Assembly: GCA_028709305.1 (NCBI GenBank)
Contig: JAQVXE010000006.1
Location: 1 to 52,019, forward strand
Length of the DNA stretch: 52,019 nucleotides
Direction: 5' to 3'
From: Bacillota bacterium
Lineage (GTDB): Bacteria; Bacillota; DTU025
Shown here: positions 1-8,750 of the stretch, in pieces
Layout: each line of letters opens with the position of its first letter
Position numbering within the stretch: position 1 is the first letter of the stretch
Program-made: the position numbers and the translations under genes
The notes under the pieces: model-generated
What the model was told of the DNA's origin: nothing
Database searches by the model: none
The model's input: only the letters and a program-made list of their open reading frames with translations

Positions 1-141
1 GGAGCTGAAAACAGCCTGTTGACGCCTACTCAGGCAAATGAGACTGCTTCATTGCCAGAGAGGAAGCTGTTCTTGCCAAATTGTGCAACTGGCATGCACA
101 AGAAATCGGCTACAACGCAAATGCCTCCCACAAAACGGCCC

Positions 142-171
142 TTGACATCATGTTCGTCAGTTTGATATACT
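142..171 (+). promoter_or_regulatory. veg promoter P1 (sigma-A)
   Basis: TTGACA at 142-147 and TATACT at 166-171 are separated by 18 bp. TGA directly precedes the -10, giving an extended TGn element. The match to the vegetative consensus is close to perfect. The expected transcription start is about 178, which gives a leader of about 70 nt before the veg start codon at 248. Confidence 0.8.
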
Positions 172-183
172 ATTTCACTTCAC

Positions 184-212
184 TTGACTTTCAGCCTTAG
201 CCGTGATAAAAT
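184..212 (+). promoter_or_regulatory. veg promoter P2 (sigma-A)
   Basis: TTGACT at 184-189 and TAAAAT at 207-212 are separated by 17 bp. It lies directly downstream of P1. Its predicted start, about 219, falls at or after the ATG at 218, which argues that veg translation begins at the internal TTG at 248 and not at 218. Confidence 0.75.
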
Positions 213-247
213 AGCAAATGTTGAGGCTTGAAAGGAAGGTGAAGTCG

Positions 248-526
248 TTGGCGGGCGAAAATGTCCTGGACAAGATCAGGGAAGATCTTGATTCGTTTGT
301 GGGCAAACCCGTTAAGCTCCGCGCCAACCAGGGTCGAAGGAAGATTCTTGAGGCTGAAGGCGTTTTGGAGCAAACCTATCCCAGGGTTTTCGTCGTGCGT
401 ATAGATGACGACCCGCGGAGCGTAAAACGGATGTCGTATACCTACGCTGATGTGCTCACCTCGACTGTTGAAGTAAGGGTTAAGAGCAAGGGTGCTGAAA
501 CAAGAATAGGATGCGCTGGGTCGTAG
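248..526 (+). CDS. veg: Veg family protein
   Basis: Small cytoplasmic protein of 92 residues, homologous to Bacillus subtilis Veg, which is reported to stimulate biofilm gene expression. Its biochemical role is not settled. The family signature is visible: KLRANQGRRK near the N-terminus, followed by EGVLEQTYPRVFVV and YTYADVLT. I chose TTG at 248 because AGGAAGG lies 8 nt upstream and the resulting N-terminus aligns with the usual Veg start. The upstream in-frame ATG at 218 would sit on the P2 transcription start. The gene stands alone, with two consensus promoters in front and an intrinsic terminator behind. Finding veg ahead of sporulation genes is typical of Bacillota, although here ispE is 37 kb away. 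Confidence 0.93.
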   Translation: MAGENVLDKIREDLDSFVGKPVKLRANQGRRKILEAEGVLEQTYPRVFVVRIDDDPRSVKRMSYTYADVLTSTVEVRVKSKGAETRIGCAGS

Positions 527-589
527 CTTGCTTTATCGAACGACATCATGACGCACACGTGTTGACCAGAGCGCGACTCGTTACTTGTG

Positions 590-631
590 ACCTCCTTTCC
601 ACGTGATTTGGGAAGGGGGTTTTCTCTTTTT
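590..631 (+). terminator. Intrinsic terminator of veg
   Basis: An 11-bp stem with two G-U pairs (590-600 with 610-620) encloses a 9-nt loop and is followed by the T-rich tract TTTCTCTTTTT. It lies 64 nt downstream of the veg stop. Confidence 0.85.
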
Positions 632-703
632 CACGGAAACCGCTCCTATGGAATATAGATAATCTGCAATGGACAGCGAGTCTGCTGCAGAGGGGCGATT
701 TGG

Positions 704-1723
704 GTGATCCACGAATATCGGGGCGTGATCCATGTCCACAGCACTTTTTCAGATGGACGTGCCGGCATAGACAAGATCATGTCGGAGGCAAACCGTGCTG
801 AAGTCGACTTTTTGATACTGACTGACCATAACGGCATAGAAGCAAAGCTCAGGGGGTACGAAGGATGGTACGACCACTGCCTGCTCCTCGTTGGCGAGGA
901 GATAACCCCCAATACAAATGCCGATCATTACCTGGCCCTCGATATATCAACTGCCATAAGCCCGTCCGATGAACCTCAAGCAAACATTAATGCAGTCCGA
1001 AGGCAGCGCGGGATAGGCATCATTGCCCATCCTACAGGCGGAGCCATCGTCCAGGGCGAGTACTTCGAGTACCCCTGGACGGATTGGGATGCAGGCCGAT
1101 TTGAGGGCATCGAAGTTTGGAACCATGCCTATGACATTACAGGCAGGCCAAAGAATATCTTCCAACTGATTTTCAACATCTTGTTTCCAAGAGCAGCAAT
1201 ATCAGGGCCGATTCAGAGCGTCCTTGATACATGGGACCTCTACAGCCTGAAACAATCCCGTCGGATTCTTGGAGTTGGTGGTGTTGATGCCCACGGGTGG
1301 CCCGGAAGCTATCGGGCTGACTTTGGGACCGTATGCACCTATATTCTGACCGAGGAACCATTCAGCAATGATGCAGTGCGCGATGGTGCCTTGGTATACG
1401 ATGCACTTCGAGCGGGGAGATGCTTCGTGGGCGCCGACAAGGTGGCAAAGGCGAGTGGATTCAGGTGTGAAGTTGCGTGCGGCGAGGATACTTTGCAAAT
1501 GGGCGGGAGAGAGCGCCTTTCAGATGGAGCATGTCTCCAGGTTTGCACTCCGTCCCCAGGGCTTATTCGTCTAATTCACAACGGAGATGCGATCTTGGAG
1601 GGAATTGGCGCAGAACTTGAGGCCATGTTGAACTGCCCCGGAGTCTACCGTGTCGAAGTCAAGCGTCGTGTTTGCGGGAGATATGTGCCATGGATATATG
1701 GCAACCACTTTTTCCTCGCATGA
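704..1723 (+). CDS. PHP-domain metal-dependent phosphoesterase
   Basis: Protein of 339 residues in the polymerase-and-histidinol-phosphatase (PHP) superfamily, which hydrolyses phosphoesters with a two- or three-metal centre. The metal-binding motifs are present in order: HVHS at residues 10-13, LTDHNG around 40-44, a GEE near 64-66, IIAHP around 110, and DAHG near 199. The C-terminal third (about 230-339) resembles the small beta domain found in many CehA/PHP proteins. The start is GTG at 704 with AGAGGGG 7 nt upstream. A weak promoter (TTCACG at 630, TATAGA at 654) may lie between the veg terminator and this gene. The stop overlaps the next start as ATGA, so the two proteins are probably made in equal amounts. 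The substrate cannot be told from sequence; no signal peptide is seen. Confidence 0.85.
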   Translation: MIHEYRGVIHVHSTFSDGRAGIDKIMSEANRAEVDFLILTDHNGIEAKLRGYEGWYDHCLLLVGEEITPNTNADHYLALDISTAISPSDEPQANINAVRRQRGIGIIAHPTGGAIVQGEYFEYPWTDWDAGRFEGIEVWNHAYDITGRPKNIFQLIFNILFPRAAISGPIQSVLDTWDLYSLKQSRRILGVGGVDAHGWPGSYRADFGTVCTYILTEEPFSNDAVRDGALVYDALRAGRCFVGADKVAKASGFRCEVACGEDTLQMGGRERLSDGACLQVCTPSPGLIRLIHNGDAILEGIGAELEAMLNCPGVYRVEVKRRVCGRYVPWIYGNHFFLA

Positions 1724-3210
1724 GCATCATGGAGGTTCAGACCGGACTGGCGCGCCTTGGATTCGACCCGGGAGCCTGCGACGGCAGATACGGGCCTTGT
1801 ACCAGGGATGCAGTGCGCCAATGCCAGGCTGCCTACAGGCTTGTGGCCGACGGAGTTCCGGGGCCGGAGCTGAAGAGGCTGCTCAGCCAGGGTTTGCCTT
1901 CATGCCGCGTGACGGTACACGTTGAGGAAGGTCAGACTCTACGTGGCGTAGCCCGAGCTTGGGGGACTACTGTCGAGGCCTTGCTGGAGGCGAACAGGCG
2001 TAAGCGCTACGAAGACGTCTATGCAGGCGAGAGGCTTGTAATACACAGACGGGCGGTAGGGGCGCTGGTAGAGCCCTGGGACGAGGCTGAGGAGTGTGCC
2101 GGCTATCTAGACATGACGGACGAACTTCCATGGACCCTTGTTCTGCTGCCCATGTTCTCGATTGGCGAAACAGGGGAGATACATTCAGACGGACGTCTGT
2201 CACTGCTTGCACCTGGTTACAGGCAGACTGCAAATGGCAACTTGGCGTCGATTCCTACATCACGGAACAAGCGGGAAAAGGGAAGGCGGGCGGAGCTGCC
2301 AGTCTTGCTGACACCTTCATACACTGGACATGATGTTCGGATGCCGCCCGGAGTCCGGGAGTCTGCGGCCGCCGGGGCGGAGCGGCCTGGGAGAAGCCCG
2401 CGAGCATATGCTCTCCTTTCCGGACCTGGCCACGTCGCCGACGCAACCCTGGCCTGGCTCAAAAGCGGCCGAGCACGGATGGCTGCCGATGCCCGTTCAA
2501 TTGCTGGAAAAGCGGCTATGGCGGGCGTAGCGGGTGTAGCCATAGACATTCCTGGAATAGGTGACGACGAATGCTCCAGATACTCACGGTTCGTCTGTTG
2601 CGTCGCGCGGGAATGCCATAGACGCGGAATCGAACTTGCAGTGGTCGTTCCTGCCCCTCCCACGCAAGGCAACAGGAGTTGTTTTGCCCAGCCTGCTTTC
2701 GTTGGCGGCGGCCTGGAGCATTCCTCAGGTCGCACCCCAGGTCACCCTGGTTCCAGGAGGCGCCTGCCGTGGCCTGGCGGATACGACATAGAGCTATTTG
2801 GCTCCGTCGCTGACCTCGTGCTGCTGGACATCGAGGATCCTGCTTCGTTTTGGGAGAGTGTTGTGTGGGCGTGTGAATATGTTCCCAGGTGGAAGTTGGC
2901 GGCTGTGGTGGAGCTCAGGGCCTGCCGCCCGGAAGCCGACGGACATACCTGCTTGAGCAAGGAAGACCTATACAAGTTCATGGCCAGACATGTAGTGAGA
3001 GAGGGAAGGGATGAGTCCAGCGGGGTCCCGTATCTCCAGTACCGCTCACGTGGCGTTGTGCGGCGCCTGTGGCAGGAGGACGCCGAGAGCCTCGGAAAGA
3101 AACTGCACGCAGTCAATAGGCTTAATATACTTGGCGTCGTCTTTCGAGGCGCCAGGGATGCCCGCGAGCAAGTCCTCAATGAAGTATTTCGCAGGTTCAT
3201 GATCATGTGA
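1720..3210 (+). CDS. Peptidoglycan-binding/LysM protein with degenerate GH18-like domain
   Basis: Protein of 496 residues. Residues about 5-55 form a peptidoglycan-binding type 1 domain (GLARLGFDPG, VADGVPGPEL). Residues about 65-115 form a LysM domain (EEGQTLRGVARAWG). The rest resembles the GH18-like domain of YaaH/SleL-type spore cortex proteins: GVAGVAIDIPGI, then a beta strand ELAVVVPA, DLVLLDIED, and a late segment LWQEDAESLGKKL like the conserved end of that family. The catalytic DxDxE of GH18 is not visible; the equivalent stretch reads AIDIPG. It may bind glycan without cutting it. The start is ATG at 1720, overlapping the PHP stop. An upstream in-frame ATG at 1672 lies inside the PHP gene and is less likely. 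No clear signal peptide is present, which is common for spore-coat and cortex proteins made in the mother cell. Confidence 0.7.
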   Translation: MSIMEVQTGLARLGFDPGACDGRYGPCTRDAVRQCQAAYRLVADGVPGPELKRLLSQGLPSCRVTVHVEEGQTLRGVARAWGTTVEALLEANRRKRYEDVYAGERLVIHRRAVGALVEPWDEAEECAGYLDMTDELPWTLVLLPMFSIGETGEIHSDGRLSLLAPGYRQTANGNLASIPTSRNKREKGRRAELPVLLTPSYTGHDVRMPPGVRESAAAGAERPGRSPRAYALLSGPGHVADATLAWLKSGRARMAADARSIAGKAAMAGVAGVAIDIPGIGDDECSRYSRFVCCVARECHRRGIELAVVVPAPPTQGNRSCFAQPAFVGGGLEHSSGRTPGHPGSRRRLPWPGGYDIELFGSVADLVLLDIEDPASFWESVVWACEYVPRWKLAAVVELRACRPEADGHTCLSKEDLYKFMARHVVREGRDESSGVPYLQYRSRGVVRRLWQEDAESLGKKLHAVNRLNILGVVFRGARDAREQVLNEVFRRFMIM

Positions 3211-3271
3211 CCTCCAGCATATACTCTGTCAGAAGGCGGACTGACCCGCCATTGCCAGGGGGGAGGAACAA

Positions 3272-4882
3272 GTGGGAATTCAGCTCGAGCACAGGCGACT
3301 CTCGATTACGAGGGTATCTGGGCAGGGCATGGCTGAGATCAGCACAGAGCGATCTGTGGCATTGCCTCCGGACCAAGCTGACATATCGGATGACTCCGCC
3401 CACTCAATTCTATGGGCACAGGGCATTCCGATTGTGTCTTCGGTGGAACCCATGGATGGGCAAGTAAAGGTTTCAGGCCATGTGCAATCTACCGTGCTTT
3501 ATGTGGCCAAGGGCGCCCCGGACTTTGTTGCTAAGGCGAAAGTATCCGAGCCGGGGTTTGAAGTGGTGATACCGGCGCCTGGCGTCGCCGTCTCAGACAG
3601 GGCCAAGGTAGACTTGATCCTGTCTCAGCTGGAGGTGGAAAGCACCGGAACACGCGGGCTCCTCCTGGCTGCTACGCTTATGGCCTCAGCAAGCGCTCTG
3701 CGAGATGATGTTGTTGATGTTGCCGTCTCCGCCGAGGCCACAGGCGGGTCGCGCATATCTGTCTACTCTGAGGAGATAAGTGTAGACAGTGTATCCCAGT
3801 CTTTTTCGGAGAGCGTGCAGTTTTCGGAAGTCCTTAGCATACCTGCTGAAAAAGGGGTTTGCTGGGGGCCTGGATCGGCATGCGGAGCGGCAGGAACAGC
3901 CAGGGTTGTTGGCGCCCGGGTCGCAAATGGGAAGGTAGTTATTGACGGGGAGATAGCTGTTGAGATTGCTACAGCTGTTTCCAGAGGGGTTCCGGCTCTG
4001 AGCATACTACGGTTCGAGCGCGTCCCCATTCACGTGTCCTTCGACGTTGCGAATTCTGAGACGGAGGTCACGGCGAGGGCCAAGCTTTCATTCTCTGAGC
4101 TTTCAGTGGATGTGCTTTCCGAATCCGAAGTGAGGGTTTATGGCACAGTCGACGTAGAGGTGGATTTGGTATCATCAGAACACCTGTCTGTCATTATTGA
4201 CATTGATTCTGAAACCCAGGAGATAGTCGACACTGAAACCCGGGGTATTGTGGTGGACAGGGCAGTGGGAGAAGGCAGCATCGACTTGGACCTGCAGGAC
4301 TCGGTCGCGCTCCAATCGATCATGCGCCACTATCCCTTCACCGGAATGGAGGATGTTTCGGGCAGCACAGGATTGCTTGGGTTGTCGGATATGGACATCA
4401 TCGATGATGAGGTGGCGCTCAGAGGGCTCCTTACGGCCAGGGCCATCTTTAGCGATGTAGATGAGGATGATGATGGGCAATTTCCCATCAATTTTGCGTT
4501 GGATATCCCCATAGAGTTTTCGGACACTACTGAGGTTACGGGGGCAAGACCGGGGGACCGCGTAGAGGTAAAGTCTGCCACACATTCGGTGGTCGTGGAC
4601 AAATCGGCGCCGAACAGGTTGGATGTAGAAGGTTCGCTCCGTGTAGATGTGGCGGTTTTCCGTCCCGGTGAGGTGCAAGTGGTCACTTCGGCTGAGGCGA
4701 TTAGCCCTGTAACTTTGGATCCTTATGCGATGACTTTCTATGTGGTTGCTGAAGGAGACACCCTTGCCAGAATAGCAAGGAGATATGGTGTTCCTCCAGA
4801 CCGCATAGCGGCTGCGAATGGAATGTCGGTGACTGAGGAGGTTACCATAGGGCAGAAGGTCTACATCCCCGCCAGACGGTAG
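3272..4882 (+). CDS. SPOCS (DUF3794) repeat protein with C-terminal LysM
   Basis: Protein of 536 residues. About three SPOCS/DUF3794 units are visible (roughly residues 55-150, 200-330 and 355-475), each a valine-rich beta region around phrases such as GQVKVSGHV and EVEVDLV. They are followed by one LysM domain at about 487-534 (EGDTLARIARRYGVPPDRIA ... IGQKVYIP). SPOCS-LysM proteins are found in spore coat and cortex (SafA/SpoVID-like) and are encoded between veg and ispE in many Clostridia, which agrees with this position. The start is GTG at 3272 behind GGGAGGAA. It follows the LysM/GH18-like gene by 61 nt and is probably in the same transcript. It has no signal peptide, as expected for proteins assembled from the mother-cell cytoplasm. 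Confidence 0.85.
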   Translation: MGIQLEHRRLSITRVSGQGMAEISTERSVALPPDQADISDDSAHSILWAQGIPIVSSVEPMDGQVKVSGHVQSTVLYVAKGAPDFVAKAKVSEPGFEVVIPAPGVAVSDRAKVDLILSQLEVESTGTRGLLLAATLMASASALRDDVVDVAVSAEATGGSRISVYSEEISVDSVSQSFSESVQFSEVLSIPAEKGVCWGPGSACGAAGTARVVGARVANGKVVIDGEIAVEIATAVSRGVPALSILRFERVPIHVSFDVANSETEVTARAKLSFSELSVDVLSESEVRVYGTVDVEVDLVSSEHLSVIIDIDSETQEIVDTETRGIVVDRAVGEGSIDLDLQDSVALQSIMRHYPFTGMEDVSGSTGLLGLSDMDIIDDEVALRGLLTARAIFSDVDEDDDGQFPINFALDIPIEFSDTTEVTGARPGDRVEVKSATHSVVVDKSAPNRLDVEGSLRVDVAVFRPGEVQVVTSAEAISPVTLDPYAMTFYVVAEGDTLARIARRYGVPPDRIAAANGMSVTEEVTIGQKVYIPARR

Positions 4883-4897
4883 AAATACGCGCCCGCC

Positions 4898-4965
4898 GCT
4901 GAGGGCCCCGCCGCCCGGTCGATGCAAGATGTTATGCATCGGGCAAGGCGTGAGGGGCCCTCAGC
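4898..4965. repeat. 68-nt nested palindrome
   Basis: Perfect 12-bp outer arms (GCTGAGGGCCCC at 4898-4909 and GGGGCCCTCAGC at 4954-4965) enclose an inner 6-bp hairpin (GATGCA 4921-4926, TGCATC 4935-4940), with partly complementary sequence between. There is no T tract, so it is not a standard intrinsic terminator. It sits 15 nt after the SPOCS-LysM stop and may protect the mRNA 3' end or be a REP-like element. The rest of the 305-bp gap up to 5187 is GC-rich with a pyrimidine run near 5030, and I see no gene in it. Confidence 0.7.
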
Positions 4966-5187
4966 CTGTGCCTGTGCCGTGGGCGCGGTTTACAGGGGGC
5001 GCCATAGTCGGCCCGGCGGTCTTTGCATCCCTCCCCCCTCCCCCGCGTTTTCCTGGAGGAATCGGGGTCGGCGCAGACGAAGAATACTAGGTGCCGCAGG
5101 GCAAGTTTTTGGGAATTCCGGGATGGAACCAATGGTGGGAAATGGCGAGCCCGCGGGCGTAACGTTAGGGATCTGGGGGGACAAGCC

Positions 5188-7680
5188 TTGGATGCAACGA
5201 AGTTTATCAACTCTTTGATGTCGGAATATGACTACAGAAGTCAGGCAGTGCACGTTGAGACAATTCCGCCGAGGGAGGCTTGCCACGCTCCCTTGGCGCC
5301 GCCCCTTGCGCCTGCATTATCCTCCGGCTTGAAACAGATGGGCATAACGGACTTGTACACGCATCAGGCCGAGGCTGTCTCCCGCGTTAGGGCAGGGCAG
5401 GACATAGTCGTAGTTACATCCACAGCCAGCGGGAAGACGCTCTGCTACAATATTCCGGTCATAGAGGCGCTCATGCTAGATGGCGGAGCCACAGCGCTTT
5501 ACATTTTCCCAACTAAGGCACTGGCGCAAGACCAGCAAAGGGGACTCATGCGCTTTGTTGAGCTTGAGCCGAGTCTTCCCATCAAGTCGGGGACTTATGA
5601 TGGCGACACTCCTGATTCCACAAGGCGCAAGCTCCGGGAGAATGCAAATGTTATACTCACGAACCCCGACATGCTCCATCAGGGCATTCTTCCCTCACAC
5701 CCGAGCTGGCGCCGGTTCTTCGCGGGCCTGCGGTATGTAGTAATAGACGAGATCCATGCCTATAGAGGCGTGTTTGGATCAAACGTGGCTAACGTTGTGC
5801 GAAGACTGCGCAGAGTGTGCGCCCATTACGGGTCTGATCCGACATTCATATGCTGCTCTGCAACTATCGCAAACCCCGGGGAACTTGCAGAGGCTATCTG
5901 TGGAAAGCAGGTTGCTGTAGTTGACAATGACGGCGCGCCGAGGGGAGCCCGGAAGTTCGTCTTCTGGAACCCGCCAAGGCTTGACAATACGATGGAGAGG
6001 CGGAGTTCGAACTCAGAAGCTGAGCGGATCATGGTAAAGCTGATTGAGTTGGGGATTCCGACCATAACTTTTGTGCGGGCGCGGGTTGTGGCTGAGTTGA
6101 TATACAGGTACGCGGTGGAGAGCCTCTTGCAGAAGTCGCCGTCGCTTGCGAAGAAGGTCAAGCCATACAGAGGCGGATACCTTCCGAGCGAGCGGAGGGA
6201 GATCGAAAGGCAGCTCTTTTCAGGAGAGCTGCTGGGGGTAGTTAGCACTAATGCTTTGGAATTGGGCATAGATATTGGCTCCCTCGATGCAAGCCTGATA
6301 GTGGGTTACCCGGGAACGATAGCGTCCACATGGCAGCAGGCAGGTCGAGCAGGGCGCAAGGGCGAGGAATCGCTCTCTGTTTTCATCGCCCACGACTTGC
6401 CGATCGACCAGTACCTAATGCGCCACCCTGAGTATTTCTTCGAGCGCTCGCCGGAACACGCAGTCGTCAATCATGCCAACCCCTACATTCTCGTGGGCCA
6501 TTTGCGTACCGCGGCAATGGAAATACCCATAAGTCCGCTGGAACTTCCGGACTTCGGAGAGTACGCTCCGGCCCTCATAGAGCTGCTCGAGGAGAAGGGC
6601 GATGTGCTCAGGACGAGACAAGGCTGGCGTTGGATTGGCCGCGGCTTTCCGGCCAATGATGTGAAGCTGCGAAATATGTCGGAAAACACATATACCATCG
6701 TTGACACCTCATCAGCCGAGGGCAACCGAGTGATAGGCACTATCGATGAGCTGAGCGCATTCGAGCAGGTCCACCCGGAGGCCGTGTACATGCATGAAGG
6801 CGAGACTTATCTAGTATCAGACCTCAATCTTGAGGAGAAGGTAGCCTATATCCACAAGGCGGATGTGGACTACTTTACTCAGTCAGTTACTGAGACGCGT
6901 GTTCAGATTGAGGAGAAAGAGCAGAGCAAGACGTGGAGAAAGAGCGAGGTCGAATTTGGTGACGTAACAGTCACGAACTTGACATACATGTTTCGGAAGA
7001 TCAAGTTTTATGAGCGTGACAGTATTGGGTATGGAAAAATCAGCCTGCCTGAGAACGACATGCCCACTATGGCGGCGTGGATCATGCTTCCAGAAAGCGC
7101 TGCAAAGCTCGTAGCGAGCTTCGGCAGAATCCCGGCGGAGGGACTGATAGGCATAGGCAATGCCGCATCTGCCGTTATTCCCCTCTTCGCCATGTGCGAC
7201 TCAATGGATATTGGGACAGTAGTGGACTCGTCGAACACAGGCGTGCCCACGCTCTTTATCTATGACAGGCACCAGGGCGGCGTGGGATTTTCCCAGAAGG
7301 CTTACAAGATGATCAATGAGGTTATGGAAGCTTGCCTCAACCTGATAGAGAGCTGCACCTGCGAAAATGGGTGCCCGTCGTGTGTGGGTTCGCCCATACC
7401 GCCCTTTGCCCAGCAGGATCCGGATGCCACATCAAGGGGGCGAATCCCCGACAAAGATACGGCTCTGATTATCCTCCACGATCTGCTTGAGATGGAGCCT
7501 TACGTTCCCGCAGGCCCACCCGAGTGGGCGAAGTGGGGAGGCGGCTCGGCTGCGCAAGGCCAGGATGATGCCAGCGGCGGCGCCGGAGCGGGCTACAGTG
7601 AGCAAGATTTCAAGGTAGATGTGAAGCCTCTGCCTGACGGAGTTGAGCGGCGGATCAGGAAGATGATCAACAAGAGATAG
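5188..7680 (+). CDS. mrfA: MrfA-type DEAD/DEAH-box DNA repair helicase
   Basis: Superfamily 2 helicase of 830 residues, very close in layout to Bacillus MrfA (YprA), a 3'-to-5' DNA helicase that acts in mitomycin C lesion repair. Visible motifs are YTHQ (Q-motif), TSTASGKT (Walker A variant), DEIH near residue 187, CSATIANP (motif III), YRGGYLPSERREIE, STNALELGIDIG (motif V) and QQAGRAGRKG (motif VI). A C-terminal MrfA/DUF1998 domain has the zinc-binding cluster CTCENGCPSC. I chose TTG at 5188, which has GGGGGGA 7 nt upstream and starts the protein as in homologues. The longer frame from 5023 has an N-terminus that looks non-coding. The last 60 residues are Gly/Ala-rich and extend past the usual end. 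It stands alone and no strong promoter is seen. Confidence 0.92.
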   Translation: MDATKFINSLMSEYDYRSQAVHVETIPPREACHAPLAPPLAPALSSGLKQMGITDLYTHQAEAVSRVRAGQDIVVVTSTASGKTLCYNIPVIEALMLDGGATALYIFPTKALAQDQQRGLMRFVELEPSLPIKSGTYDGDTPDSTRRKLRENANVILTNPDMLHQGILPSHPSWRRFFAGLRYVVIDEIHAYRGVFGSNVANVVRRLRRVCAHYGSDPTFICCSATIANPGELAEAICGKQVAVVDNDGAPRGARKFVFWNPPRLDNTMERRSSNSEAERIMVKLIELGIPTITFVRARVVAELIYRYAVESLLQKSPSLAKKVKPYRGGYLPSERREIERQLFSGELLGVVSTNALELGIDIGSLDASLIVGYPGTIASTWQQAGRAGRKGEESLSVFIAHDLPIDQYLMRHPEYFFERSPEHAVVNHANPYILVGHLRTAAMEIPISPLELPDFGEYAPALIELLEEKGDVLRTRQGWRWIGRGFPANDVKLRNMSENTYTIVDTSSAEGNRVIGTIDELSAFEQVHPEAVYMHEGETYLVSDLNLEEKVAYIHKADVDYFTQSVTETRVQIEEKEQSKTWRKSEVEFGDVTVTNLTYMFRKIKFYERDSIGYGKISLPENDMPTMAAWIMLPESAAKLVASFGRIPAEGLIGIGNAASAVIPLFAMCDSMDIGTVVDSSNTGVPTLFIYDRHQGGVGFSQKAYKMINEVMEACLNLIESCTCENGCPSCVGSPIPPFAQQDPDATSRGRIPDKDTALIILHDLLEMEPYVPAGPPEWAKWGGGSAAQGQDDASGGAGAGYSEQDFKVDVKPLPDGVERRIRKMINKR

Positions 7681-7755
7681 TTCTTGACGGCGGCGCTGTT
7701 GCGCCCTATGACTTCGACGCATGTGCCTACGGAGCGATGCTTGCACATTACATTT

Positions 7756-7774
7756 GAGTATCATAAATATACTC
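7756..7774. promoter_or_regulatory. Inverted repeat, possible operator
   Basis: GAGTAT and ATACTC (7756-7761, 7769-7774) are separated by 7 nt. The string TATACTCA of the right arm recurs at 7924-7931, over the -10 box of the amino-acid transporter promoter. A shared regulator is possible, but no known operator is recognised. Confidence 0.3.
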
Positions 7775-7900
7775 ACCAATCACGATTTCACTCGTGGCGG
7801 CCATTCACTCCCCCCTGAATTCCGGCAAACCGATACCCATCCCATACTGGGCCAACTGCATTACTAGCGCCGATGATCTGCCACGCACATGCTTCGCCTG

Positions 7901-7929
7901 TTGACACCAGACCCCAGGGAGCGTATACT
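7901..7929 (+). promoter_or_regulatory. Sigma-A promoter of amino-acid ABC operon
   Basis: TTGACA at 7901-7906 and TATACT at 7924-7929 with a 17-bp spacer. Transcription should begin near 7936, leaving a leader of about 38 nt before the GTG start at 7974. Confidence 0.85.
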
Positions 7930-7973
7930 CATGCAATAGATGTGTATTATGTTTGGAGGAGGGGTCATCTGTC

Positions 7974-8717
7974 GTGAAAAGACTGTTAGCCCTTGTATGT
8001 TTATCTTCATTAGTTGTGGCCGCTCTCGTAGCGCCTGGTGTTGGTGCAGCTAAACCTGTTCTCAAGGTGGGAACAAGTGCCGATTTCCCGCCATTTGAGT
8101 TTCAGGATGAGAAGACGGGAGAGTATCTTGGTTTCGATCTCGATCTGATCAGAGCAATCGGAGACGCAATTGGAATGGATACTCAGATTGTCAATACTGG
8201 TTGGGATGGATTGATACCCGGCCTTATGACTGGAAACTATGATTGCATTGCATCGGCAATGACCATTACTGACGAGCGTCTCAAGGCAGTCAGTTTTTCG
8301 GACCCATATTTCAGCGCCGGGCAAGTTGTAGTGACTATGGCCAAGGACACCAAAATAAAGTCAGTTTCCGACCTGGAGGGCAAGAGTATATCAGTTCAGA
8401 TAGGCACCACCGGGGATCTAGTGGCATCTGACATTAAGGGCGTAACAGTCAAGCGCTTCAATTTGGCTCCAGATGCAATTCAGGAACTGAGGAATGGGGC
8501 TTCCCATGCCTGCATAATAGACTTGGCAGTGGCCTCTCAGATAGCCAGGGAATACAAGGACATCAAGTATGGCGCTCCATTCACAATGGAATACTACGGA
8601 ATTGCCATCAACAGGAGCAATACCGGCCTGCTCAAGAAGATAAATCGAGGCCTGGCAATGGTGAAGGCTTCCGGAAAGTACGACGAGATATACGATAAGT
8701 GGTTTGCAGGCAACTAG
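7974..8717 (+). CDS. Amino-acid ABC transporter substrate-binding protein (family 3)
   Basis: Secreted solute-binding protein of 247 residues that captures a polar or charged amino acid and delivers it to the permease encoded next. Family 3 features are clear: KVGTSADFPPFEF, then GFDLDLIRAIGDAIG, GLIPGLMTGNYDCIASAMTI and SFSDPYF, ending in YDEIYDKWF. The signal peptide is a basic start, a hydrophobic core to about residue 22, and a signal peptidase I-like site after VGA. There is no lipobox Cys at the cleavage point, whereas monoderm Bacillota normally lipidate such proteins; a soluble periplasmic form fits a diderm envelope. The start is GTG at 7974 with GGAGGAGGGG about 9 nt upstream; an upstream in-frame TTG at 7953 overlaps that ribosome-binding site and is rejected. 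Confidence 0.92.
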   Translation: MKRLLALVCLSSLVVAALVAPGVGAAKPVLKVGTSADFPPFEFQDEKTGEYLGFDLDLIRAIGDAIGMDTQIVNTGWDGLIPGLMTGNYDCIASAMTITDERLKAVSFSDPYFSAGQVVVTMAKDTKIKSVSDLEGKSISVQIGTTGDLVASDIKGVTVKRFNLAPDAIQELRNGASHACIIDLAVASQIAREYKDIKYGAPFTMEYYGIAINRSNTGLLKKINRGLAMVKASGKYDEIYDKWFAGN

Positions 8718-8750
8718 GGCCAGGTTCATTGCCTTAGCCTGGACCATTGA

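Noticed and set aside
1-165. Frame open from the window start to a TGA at 163, possibly the end of an upstream gene
   Set aside because: The 54-residue tail matches nothing I know (it is unlike YabG), and it overlaps the veg P1 promoter, so I did not list it as a gene.
4175-4939. A 254-codon minus-strand frame over the SPOCS-LysM gene
   Set aside because: It is antisense to a well-supported gene and partly covers the palindrome.
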